Shown here: in pieces, positions 6,621 to 12,680 of the stretch | Numbering within the stretch: the first letter of the stretch is position 1 | How the letters are laid out: the number at the start of each line of letters is the position of its first letter | Origin: Rhodocyclaceae bacterium UBA6160 | Lineage (GTDB): Bacteria; Pseudomonadota; Gammaproteobacteria; Burkholderiales; Rhodocyclaceae | Direction: 5' to 3' | NCBI GenBank assembly: GCA_002422995.1 | Contig: DIUK01000135.1 | Coordinates: 8,341 to 21,020, forward strand | DNA: 12,680 bases | Notes under the pieces: model-generated | What the model was told of the DNA's origin: nothing | The model's database searches: none | Seen by the model: only the letters and a program-made list of their open reading frames with translations | Position numbers and translations under genes: made by a program

Positions 6621-7964
6621 ATGACAACCTATAGTGATCATTTGCCAAGCTTGGATCATCAACCCTACCAACATCTTTTCAAGCCAGGTTTTGTTCATCG
6701 CCGACTGTATATCGATGAAGATATCTTCCAGCAGGAGTTGCTATACCTGTATGGCCGCACATGGCTTTACATCGCGCATGAAAGTGAAATAGCCAACCCC
6801 AATGACTTTATCACTCGGCGCGTTGGTGGCCGACCACTGATTATCAGCCGCCATGCTACAGGAAGCATCCATGCCTTTTTCAACCGCTGTACGCATCGAG
6901 GCGCCATTGTCTGCCGCGAACCGCGCGGCAACACCAAAGGTTTCATCTGCGGTTATCACGCATGGACATTCAACATCACCGGTGAATGCACCTCCGTTCC
7001 ACTGCGACAAGGCTATGGCAAATCGTTCAATCTGGCTCAAGCCAGTCTTCAACCAGTCGCCCGCCTGGAAAGTTATCGTGGATTTATTTTTGCCAGCTAT
7101 AGCAAGGATGTTCCTTCGCTGACTGAACATCTTGGCGCTGCAGCTCGCTTGATCGACCAATGGCTTGACCGAGGTGAAAAAGAGCCTGTTGTTGTGCAAA
7201 ATGGGGCCATGCCTTTTCTCGTGAATGCCAACTGGAAAACCATTTATGACAACGCAGGCGATGGTTATCACCCACCGTTTTCGCACGAATCGATGCTCAA
7301 GGTCTTCTCAAACCGGTATGGCGATGTCGATATGAATTATTACGGCAGTGACTTTGATAAATCGCCCATGTATTCAAAAAACCTGGGCAATGGCCACACA
7401 TTTCTTGATCAGCGGCCGGAAATGCACAAACTTTCAGCCTGGAAACGGCAACATGTCATGCCTGGTTACGAAGTCATGGAAAATGCATTGATTGAAAAAT
7501 ATGGGGAAGCCCATGCGTTGCCAATGCTAGATGCCTCAACCGGCTCAGGTATGAACCTGAATATTTTCCCTAATCTGCTGATCATCGGCAATCAGATTCA
7601 AATGCCTGAACCTCTGGCCGCCAATAAAACCCTGCTGACCTGGTTTGCCACCTCACGCGAAGGTGTACCCGAAGAAATCAACGCCATACGCATGCGCATG
7701 CAGGAAGACTTCCCATCGTTTGGCGAAGTCGATGATTCGGCCAATTTTGAGGCTTGCCAGGAAGGGATGGCCAGCATTCCTGAAATGGCATGGATCGATA
7801 TTCGGCGCCATCAGGATACGAAGGTTGGCGCTCTGGATCCCGCTGACCAGTTATGGCGGGAACCGATGTCTTCCGACTTGCATATGCGCACCTATTGGCA
7901 GCGCTGGCAGGAATTGATGAATGCCGGTGCCACACGTGCCCTGGTAGAAGCAGGGGTCGCCTGA
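6621..7964 (+). CDS. Rieske non-heme iron aromatic ring-hydroxylating dioxygenase, alpha (large) subunit; aniline-dioxygenase-like by context
   Basis: Catalytic subunit that adds O2 to an aromatic ring. The [2Fe-2S] Rieske ligands are all present: C90-T-H92 and C110-G-Y-H113 with 17 residues between the pairs. The mononuclear iron site is D214-G-Y-H217-PPFS-H222, the D-x2-H-x4-H arrangement of naphthalene-type dioxygenases, with a carboxylate ligand probably D371 or D372 (VDDSANFEACQ). Length 447 aa is normal. GAGG at 6607-6610 lies 10 bases before the ATG. The stop overlaps the beta subunit start (TGATG). The GS-like and GATase-like genes behind it make an aromatic amine the best-supported substrate class (AtdA3/TdnA1 role), but aniline itself is not proven. 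Anthranilate, alkyl- or chloroanilines, or an indole-derived compound are alternatives. Its electron-transfer reductase is not in the window. Confidence 0.92.
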   Translation: MTTYSDHLPSLDHQPYQHLFKPGFVHRRLYIDEDIFQQELLYLYGRTWLYIAHESEIANPNDFITRRVGGRPLIISRHATGSIHAFFNRCTHRGAIVCREPRGNTKGFICGYHAWTFNITGECTSVPLRQGYGKSFNLAQASLQPVARLESYRGFIFASYSKDVPSLTEHLGAAARLIDQWLDRGEKEPVVVQNGAMPFLVNANWKTIYDNAGDGYHPPFSHESMLKVFSNRYGDVDMNYYGSDFDKSPMYSKNLGNGHTFLDQRPEMHKLSAWKRQHVMPGYEVMENALIEKYGEAHALPMLDASTGSGMNLNIFPNLLIIGNQIQMPEPLAANKTLLTWFATSREGVPEEINAIRMRMQEDFPSFGEVDDSANFEACQEGMASIPEMAWIDIRRHQDTKVGALDPADQLWREPMSSDLHMRTYWQRWQELMNAGATRALVEAGVA

Positions 7965-8548
7965 TGAAGCCCGAAACCAAAACCACTTCTTTTGATCTCG
8001 CCTTTTATGATCGCATGGCGGCTGTGTTAAATGCCTGGAAACATCTAGGCGAGATTCCTCTCGATAAAATTCCGCCACACGGCATGATGGAAGAAATCAC
8101 CCGCCTGCTTTACCTTGAGTCTCGACTCATCGATCAGCGCCGCTTGCGGGAGTGGCTGGATTTATTTGCAGCTGATGGTGCTTATTGGATTCCTGCGGAT
8201 GTTGATTATCGTGATCCACGACGAACCATCGCTTGGGAATTCAACGATAGAAGAAGGCTTGAAGAACGCGTCGAGCGGCTCGAAACCGGTCAGGCTTATT
8301 CGCAAATTCCACCCACGCGCACTGTCCATCTACTAAGCAATATCGAAGGCATGCTTGCCGACGATGGCCTGTTGCATGTTTTATGTAATTTTCATATCCC
8401 TGCACAGCGCGGACAAGATCACCAAGCCCGGAGCGGTTGGTGTGGATACATTTTTCGCAAGGAAAACAAACACTGGAAAATCGTCCTCAAAAGGGTCAAC
8501 CTGTTTGATGCCGACCAACCGCAGAGCAATTTATCTTTCACGCTGTAA
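7964..8548 (+). CDS. Aromatic ring-hydroxylating dioxygenase, beta (small) subunit
   Basis: A 194-aa structural subunit of the alpha3beta3 Rieske oxygenase, with the SnoaL/cystatin-like fold. Recognisable parts are the helix with LLYLESRLIDQRRLREWLDL (about 46-65), then FAADGAYWIPADVD, the PPTRTVHLLSNIE segment, and the C-terminal KHWKIVLKRVNLFDAD strand. The start ATG overlaps the alpha stop codon by one base, with AGGGG 7 bases upstream inside the alpha gene, so the two subunits are translationally coupled. The longer open frame beginning at 7853 lies within the alpha gene and is not the start. The protein has no catalytic residues of its own, as expected. Confidence 0.9.
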   Translation: MKPETKTTSFDLAFYDRMAAVLNAWKHLGEIPLDKIPPHGMMEEITRLLYLESRLIDQRRLREWLDLFAADGAYWIPADVDYRDPRRTIAWEFNDRRRLEERVERLETGQAYSQIPPTRTVHLLSNIEGMLADDGLLHVLCNFHIPAQRGQDHQARSGWCGYIFRKENKHWKIVLKRVNLFDADQPQSNLSFTL

Positions 8549-8586
8549 GTCACAATTCATTCACTCAATAAAAGTCAGGAGGCATC

Positions 8587-10083
8587 ATGGCAGACATGAA
8601 ATCAGAAGAACTGGCACGCAAAGTAGCGAGCACAGCAGTCGGACGCACAGATTTTATTTCTCGAACAGCTGCCGATACCGCGGAACGGCGTAGCGCCATT
8701 GAAAAAATCCAGGCTGTCATCAAAGAAAAGCATATCGACGTTGTTCGTGTTTGTTTTGTCGATACCCAAGGTCAGGTACGACTGCATGCAATCCAGTCTC
8801 GTCATTTTGCACAGGCAGCCCGCAATGGTGTGGCATTTACCTCAGCCTTGCTGGCCATGGACAGTGCGAATCTGATCTATCAAAACGTATTTTCTGCCGA
8901 TGGCGGTTTTGGCAACAATCTGATGGGTGGCGCTGGCGATATGTTAGCCCTGCCCGATCCGGCAACTTTCCGTCTTCTGCCATGGGCGCCACAAACTGCC
9001 TGGGTGCTAAGTGATCTCTATCTGACAAATGGAGAGCGTTGTCCTTTTGACCCACGCTGGGCAATGCAAAAAGCTTGTGCCGCACTGGAAGAAAAAAATA
9101 TGCGCTTCTTGGGCGGCGCCGAAGTCGAGTTCCATGTATTCAAGATTACCGACCCGCATCTATCGCTGGAGCACTGTACGCAACCTGGCAAACCACCCAG
9201 TGTGATGGCCTTGAGCCATGGCTATCAGTACATGAATGATCAAATCACAGATGCCATGGACCCGATTATCAATCCGCTGCGATCAGCGCTTCTTGCCATG
9301 CAGTTACCTTTGCGCACACTGGAAACCGAATGGGGACCGGGACAGCTGGAAGTGACACTGGATCCGCTGGTAGGCATCGATGCGGCAGATGCCGTCATCA
9401 TGTTACGCACAACCATCAAGCAGGTCGCAAGGCGGTTGGGTTATGTCGCGTCATTCATGGCCAAACCGAATTTGCCCAATGTCTTTGCCATTGGCTGGCA
9501 CTTGCATCAATCCCTGGCAGATAAAACCACCGGGAGAAATTTGTTTGCCGCAGATGATGCACTTTTATCGGATATCGGTCGATATTACGTAGGTGGTCTT
9601 TTGCAGCATGTCCGCGCTGGTGCTGCCTTTTCCAACCCCACAATCAATGGCTACAAACGCCTGAATGCGAATCCGCTGTCACCCAAACGTGCTGTCTGGT
9701 CAGTGGATAACAAGGCCGCCATGTGCCGCTTGGTGGGTGGTAACGGCGACCCTTCCACGCGCATTGAAAACCGCATAGGCGAGCCCGCAGCCAACCCTTA
9801 TCTTTACATGGCAAGCCAAATCTTTTCAGGTCTCGATGGCATCTCTACACAAAAAGATCCCGGCCCGCCGTTAAACGACAACCCGTATGCACAAACCCAT
9901 CTGGAAGCCATGCCCGCCAGTTTACTCGAAGCCGTTGACGCGCTGGCAACTTCAGAGATGCTCAAAAATGGCATGGGCAAAGCATTGATCGATCATTTCA
10001 TCGGCCAGAAAAAGCATGAGATCGGTCGATTCATGTCGGCGGTCACAGACTGGGAGCACACCGAATATTTTGAAATGTTCTGA
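8587..10083 (+). CDS. Glutamine-synthetase-like gamma-glutamyl-amide ligase (gamma-glutamylanilide synthase-like, AtdA1/TdnQ type)
   Basis: A 498-aa member of the GS superfamily. The catalytic core is intact: GAEVEF (E179, E181), ETEWGPGQLEV (E248, E255), GWHLHQS (H305), NPTINGYKRLNANPLSPKR (350-368) and RIENRIGEPAANPYLYM (R392, E394, R396). The substrate-side segments differ from housekeeping GlnA. In aniline degraders the corresponding enzyme joins the amine to glutamate with ATP, giving gamma-glutamylanilide; related ligases act on isopropylamine (IpuC) or putrescine (PuuA). A perfect AGGAGG at 8577-8582 sits 4 bases before the ATG, 38 bases after the beta subunit stop, so it should be well expressed. 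Its stop overlaps the GATase-like start (TGATG). The functional call rests on the neighbouring dioxygenase and GATase genes; without them only 'GS family' would be safe. Confidence 0.85.
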   Translation: MADMKSEELARKVASTAVGRTDFISRTAADTAERRSAIEKIQAVIKEKHIDVVRVCFVDTQGQVRLHAIQSRHFAQAARNGVAFTSALLAMDSANLIYQNVFSADGGFGNNLMGGAGDMLALPDPATFRLLPWAPQTAWVLSDLYLTNGERCPFDPRWAMQKACAALEEKNMRFLGGAEVEFHVFKITDPHLSLEHCTQPGKPPSVMALSHGYQYMNDQITDAMDPIINPLRSALLAMQLPLRTLETEWGPGQLEVTLDPLVGIDAADAVIMLRTTIKQVARRLGYVASFMAKPNLPNVFAIGWHLHQSLADKTTGRNLFAADDALLSDIGRYYVGGLLQHVRAGAAFSNPTINGYKRLNANPLSPKRAVWSVDNKAAMCRLVGGNGDPSTRIENRIGEPAANPYLYMASQIFSGLDGISTQKDPGPPLNDNPYAQTHLEAMPASLLEAVDALATSEMLKNGMGKALIDHFIGQKKHEIGRFMSAVTDWEHTEYFEMF

Positions 10084-10847
10084 TGGATAGTCAATCACCC
10101 CTCATTGAGGTATTTTGCTTTGCCAGCGGAGGCATACTGGGCACGCTGGCTCCCTTGATTAAGGCCAGAGGCATTGCCTACCGCCAGCATCTGGTCAAAC
10201 AGGTAGAAGATGTTCCCTCCACGCTGCCAGATGCTTCCGCTGTCATTATCATGGGCGGGCCAATGAGCGTGAATGATCCTTTGCCTTGGATCACTCCTCT
10301 GTTGCAGCTCTTGAAGCGCACCATTGACAGCGATACACCTGTCCTTGGTATCTGTCTGGGCTCGCAACTTATGGCAAGTGCCTTAGGTGCCAAGGTTTTT
10401 GCCAACCCTCACCGGGAAATGGGCTGGGGAAGTGTCCGCTGGGCAAGCCCGATATCAAGCGGTAAAGGGCTGGCAAAAGTTTTGTCCCTGTCGGCTCATG
10501 CGTTTCCTGAATTGCCGGTGTTTCATTTTCACGGAGAAACCTTTGAGATTCCAGTGGGTGCGCAGGCATTATTAACGTCATCCTTTTGCGCCAACCAAGG
10601 GTTTACGATAAACAAGAGCCTCGCCTTGCAATGTCATATCGAACCCGATGCGAACATGATTACCGATTGGGCAAAAAAAGAAGCCCCGCTCATACCCGAC
10701 CCATCCCGCCCCTGCATGCAAACACAGGACATAATCTTGTGCAACTTGCCTGGCCACATCGCCACATTAAAAACCAGCATTGCTGCGCTGATAATTCCCT
10801 GGCTCGATCAAATATCCGACCCTCGCCAACTTAATCGGCACAGCTAA
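10083..10847 (+). CDS. Class I glutamine amidotransferase-like hydrolase (AtdA2/TdnT type)
   Basis: A 254-aa stand-alone class I GATase-fold protein. The triad is visible: C91 in the nucleophile elbow LGICLGSQLM, and H185 with E187 in LQCHIEPDANM. Other family marks are VIIMGGPMSVND (54-65) and HFHGETFEIP (148-157). No synthetase or ATP-pyrophosphatase domain is attached, so it is not GuaA. In the aniline systems the equivalent protein (AtdA2) hydrolyses gamma-glutamylanilide and prevents a toxic build-up; the same role is inferred here. The ATG overlaps the stop of the GS-like gene (TGATG) and has no Shine-Dalgarno, so translation should be coupled and roughly stoichiometric with the ligase. 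It is the last gene of the operon; no reductase gene follows, and the next gene is the convergent dnaQ. Confidence 0.85.
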   Translation: MDSQSPLIEVFCFASGGILGTLAPLIKARGIAYRQHLVKQVEDVPSTLPDASAVIIMGGPMSVNDPLPWITPLLQLLKRTIDSDTPVLGICLGSQLMASALGAKVFANPHREMGWGSVRWASPISSGKGLAKVLSLSAHAFPELPVFHFHGETFEIPVGAQALLTSSFCANQGFTINKSLALQCHIEPDANMITDWAKKEAPLIPDPSRPCMQTQDIILCNLPGHIATLKTSIAALIIPWLDQISDPRQLNRHS

Positions 10848-10883
10848 AAATCTATCAAACCATCGTCACATGTTGCCAAATCT

Positions 10884-10902
10884 CGATAACAGCCATTTAT
10901 CG
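10884..10902. repeat. Small perfect hairpin in the convergent gap between the catabolic operon and dnaQ
   Basis: CGATAA (10884-10889) and TTATCG (10897-10902) form a 6-base stem with a 7-base loop, 37 bases after the GATase-like stop. No T-run follows on either strand, so it is a poor intrinsic terminator and may be incidental. The rest of the 149-base gap (10848-10996) holds no gene or RNA that I can recognise. Confidence 0.35.
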
Positions 10903-10996
10903 CATGAACCTCGGCCGGATTCGAACAAAACCGCACACAAGACAGTCAAAGTGCGAAACCCAATACCCCCCCTGTTTTTGATTTACAGCCTCGTTT

Positions 10997-11689
10997 TCAA
11001 GGCAAACTCCAAAGACACTTGCCTTTACTTTCCTTGCCAATGTCTGCCAGCACACGCGCATGCTCGGCTAATTCGGCTTCGTTGGCGCGCAGCACCTTGA
11101 GCGGCGGTCGCTCGCTTATTCCAGTTGTCGTCATGCTGGCTGCCGGTGCGGCAAAATCCATGGTGAGCGAATTCTGCCCGCGCGTCATGGCTAGGTAAAC
11201 TTCTGCCAGCAATTCCGCATCAAGCAAGGCACCGTGCAACGTGCGGCTGGCGTTGTCTATGCCAAATTCATTGCACAGCGCATTCAGGTTGTTTTTCTTT
11301 CCAGGCCGCATTTCACGTGCCATGCGCAGGGTGTCGATCACGCTTTGGCTTAGCTGCTCTATGCTTTCTCGTTGCAGAAGACCAAGCTCGTTATTCAAAA
11401 AGCCCACGTCAAACGAAGCATTGTGAATAATTATCTCAGCGCCGCGCACAAAATCCATGAACTCGTCGACAACTTCCGAAAATTTCGGCTTATCTGCAAG
11501 AAAATCCGTTGTCAGGCCATGAATAGCGGTCGCCCCGGGAGGCACGTCCCGCTCAGGGTTGATATATTTGTGAAAGCGTAATCCACTCAGTTGCCGGCCG
11601 AGCATTTCAACGCAGCCGATTTCAACCAGCCGATCGCCAGTGCGAAAATCCAGGCCAGTGGTTTCTGTATCCAGAATAATTTTGCGCAT
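10997..11689 (-). CDS. dnaQ: DNA polymerase III epsilon subunit (3'-5' proofreading exonuclease)
   Basis: A 230-aa DEDDh exonuclease that proofreads for the replicative polymerase. Exo I is DTETTG (D7, E9), Exo II is HNASFDVGFLNNEL (N90, D94) and Exo III is HGALLDAELLAEVYL (H152, D157). A C-terminal tail after about residue 175 corresponds to the segment that binds the polymerase alpha subunit. The start at 11689 gives MRKIILDTETTG, the usual N-terminus. The open frame extends upstream to 11842 but that part overlaps rnhA and is not conserved-looking. Only 4 bases separate it from the rnhA stop, so the two are co-transcribed in the order rnhA-dnaQ. Confidence 0.95.
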   Translation of the reverse strand: MRKIILDTETTGLDFRTGDRLVEIGCVEMLGRQLSGLRFHKYINPERDVPPGATAIHGLTTDFLADKPKFSEVVDEFMDFVRGAEIIIHNASFDVGFLNNELGLLQRESIEQLSQSVIDTLRMAREMRPGKKNNLNALCNEFGIDNASRTLHGALLDAELLAEVYLAMTRGQNSLTMDFAAPAASMTTTGISERPPLKVLRANEAELAEHARVLADIGKESKGKCLWSLP

Positions 11690-11693
11690 AAAT

Positions 11694-12137
11694 CTATTTC
11701 CCTGCCCGAACAAGTTCAACACCACGCCGCGCAAGCACATCGGCGCGTTCGTTCTCAATATGCCCTGCATGACCTTTGACCCAGATCCATTCAACCTTCT
11801 GCTGGCTGGCCAGTTGATCCAGTTCGCGCCACAGGTCAGCATTTTTCACGGGCTCTTTGTTGGCTGTTTTCCAGCCACGCCGTTTCCAGTTATGAATCCA
11901 TTCGCTGATGCCTTTTTGCACATATTGCGAATCGGTATGCACGCGCACGGGCAGGGTAACGGGTTGCTTGAGCGCTTTTAATGCTTCGATAACGGCCATC
12001 ATTTCCATACGATTATTGGTCGTTTGCAGCTCGCCACCAAAGAGTTCCTTTTCCTTTTCATTCATCCGCAAAATCGCGCCCCAGCCGCCAGGGCCAGGGT
12101 TTCCGCTACATGCACCGTCGGTAAAAATATCTATCAT
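11694..12137 (-). CDS. rnhA: Ribonuclease HI
   Basis: A 147-aa endonuclease that degrades the RNA strand of RNA-DNA hybrids, removing primers and R-loops. All catalytic residues are present: D7 (IFTDGACSGNPGPGG), E45 (NNRMEM), D69 (VHTDSQYV), H123 (VKGHAGH) and D133 (ENERADVLAR). The basic-protrusion region WIHNWKRRGWKTANKEPVKN (80-99) is also intact. Length is close to E. coli RNase HI (155 aa). It begins 4 bases after the stop of the upstream methyltransferase gene and ends 4 bases before dnaQ, indicating a compact operon. Confidence 0.95.
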   Translation of the reverse strand: MIDIFTDGACSGNPGPGGWGAILRMNEKEKELFGGELQTTNNRMEMMAVIEALKALKQPVTLPVRVHTDSQYVQKGISEWIHNWKRRGWKTANKEPVKNADLWRELDQLASQQKVEWIWVKGHAGHIENERADVLARRGVELVRAGK

Positions 12138-12141
12138 TGTT

Positions 12142-12680
12142 TTAATCTTTGAACCCGTTTCTGGAATCCATTTTCTCCACTTTTCGAGTAACCGTCACCA
12201 AGGCTTTGGCGCGTGCCTTGCGGTCATGCCAAGCGGGCATGATAAGCCGCATGCCGTGCTGGCGCTTGACTGCCTGCACAATATACACAGCGCCTGCAAT
12301 GGGCCACCAGCGATCCCCTGCGGCTTCCATAAAATGAAACCGGCGCAACCATTTTTCTTGCGTCACAGCGGGCGCATAACAGCCAAACGCACCCGCTTGC
12401 ATCTCAAAGCCTAATAGCGTGAGCCAGTCTTTGAGGCGCGGCACGCTTAAATAATGTCCGCGCCAGGGCGGGGATGCATTCTGACGGGAACACTTGCGCC
12501 GCAAACCCCACAGGCTTAGCGGGTTAAAGCCGGTAATAATCACCTGACCTTCGGGCACCAGCACACGCTCAACTTCACGCAAGACATGGTGTGGGTGCGC
12601 ATCGAACTCCAGGGTATGCGGCAGGACAACCAAATCAAGACTATTGGACGCAAATGGCAGATAATGCAGGTCGGCGAGAA
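12142..12680 (-). CDS. SAM-dependent class I methyltransferase, YafS-like (5' end cut by window edge)
   Basis: The C-terminal 178 residues are visible; the frame stays open to the window edge, so the true start is outside. Codons between 12634 and 12678 continue the protein as LADLHYLPFASNSLDL and run into VVLPHTLEFDAHPHHVLREV, a typical methyltransferase motif IV region (Asp before LPF...S.D.V). It is followed by VLVPEGQVIITGFNP (motif VI). A start at 12633 (TTG) is therefore not real. The SAM-binding GxG motif I must lie outside the window. Its substrate is not known. The neighbour order methyltransferase-rnhA-dnaQ parallels yafS-rnhA-dnaQ in enterobacteria, where gloB is also adjacent. Confidence 0.82.
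   Translation of the reverse strand, partial: LADLHYLPFASNSLDLVVLPHTLEFDAHPHHVLREVERVLVPEGQVIITGFNPLSLWGLRRKCSRQNASPPWRGHYLSVPRLKDWLTLLGFEMQAGAFGCYAPAVTQEKWLRRFHFMEAAGDRWWPIAGAVYIVQAVKRQHGMRLIMPAWHDRKARAKALVTVTRKVEKMDSRNGFKD

Noticed and set aside
8587..10083. Housekeeping glutamine synthetase (glnA)
   Set aside because: The core GS residues are present, but the sequence is divergent outside them and lies in an operon with a dioxygenase and a GATase-like hydrolase, unlike glnA loci with ntrB/ntrC.
10083..10847. GMP synthase (GuaA) or an anthranilate synthase component
   Set aside because: Only the glutaminase domain is present, and no synthetase domain or biosynthetic partner gene is adjacent.
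10906..10935. A tRNA T-arm-like string (GGATTCGAAC) in the gap after the GATase-like gene
   Set aside because: The flanking bases cannot form the T-stem, and no acceptor, D or anticodon stems can be drawn around it on either strand.
1..12680. CRISPR arrays, tandem repeats, rRNA, phage or toxin-antitoxin genes
   Set aside because: I read both strands and saw no regularly spaced repeats, no rRNA-like stretches, and no small paired genes outside those listed.

Overview
The window looks like chromosomal DNA of a Gram-negative Pseudomonadota. A betaproteobacterium is my best guess, but the sequence does not settle this. Core genes sit at both ends and an accessory catabolic block lies between them. 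The left part (17-3674, all + strand) runs rluD, pgeF (yfiH), srkA (yihE) and an alpha/beta hydrolase, closely packed like one operon. The right part (10997-12680, all - strand) is a YafS-like methyltransferase cut by the window edge, then rnhA, then dnaQ. This is the same gene neighbourhood as yafS/rnhA/dnaQ in enterobacteria.

The middle (3753-10847) is the interesting part. On the - strand, a group D flavin monooxygenase of the acyl-CoA-dehydrogenase fold (5972-4785) is followed by an outer-membrane beta-barrel of the phenol-degradation MetA/SphA type (4712-3753). Divergently, on the + strand, lie a Rieske ring-hydroxylating dioxygenase alpha subunit (6621-7964), its beta subunit (7964-8548), a glutamine-synthetase-like gamma-glutamyl-amide ligase (8587-10083) and a class I glutamine-amidotransferase-like protein (10083-10847). 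GS-like + GATase-like + dioxygenase large and small subunits is the signature gene set of aniline dioxygenase systems (AtdA1-A4, TdnQTA1A2). Here the order is changed (dioxygenase first), no reductase or ferredoxin is present, and a flavin monooxygenase plus a porin-like protein are added.

The proposed working model is inference. The barrel lets a hydrophobic aromatic amine through the outer membrane. The GS-like enzyme traps it as a gamma-glutamyl amide and the GATase-like enzyme releases or buffers it. The Rieske dioxygenase and/or the flavin monooxygenase oxidise the ring. Electron donors (NADH reductase/ferredoxin for the Rieske enzyme, flavin reductase for the monooxygenase) and ring-cleavage enzymes must be encoded elsewhere.

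The 648-bp divergent intergenic region (5973-6620) contains a decayed, internally deleted IS5-type transposase fragment (about 6073-6289). It also contains an AT-rich promoter candidate and a terminator-like hairpin in the leader of the dioxygenase operon. A 9-bp direct repeat lies at the 3' ends of the two flanking core genes and brackets the whole catabolic block. With the IS remnant, this hints that the block was acquired. No tRNA, rRNA, CRISPR array or regulator gene was found.
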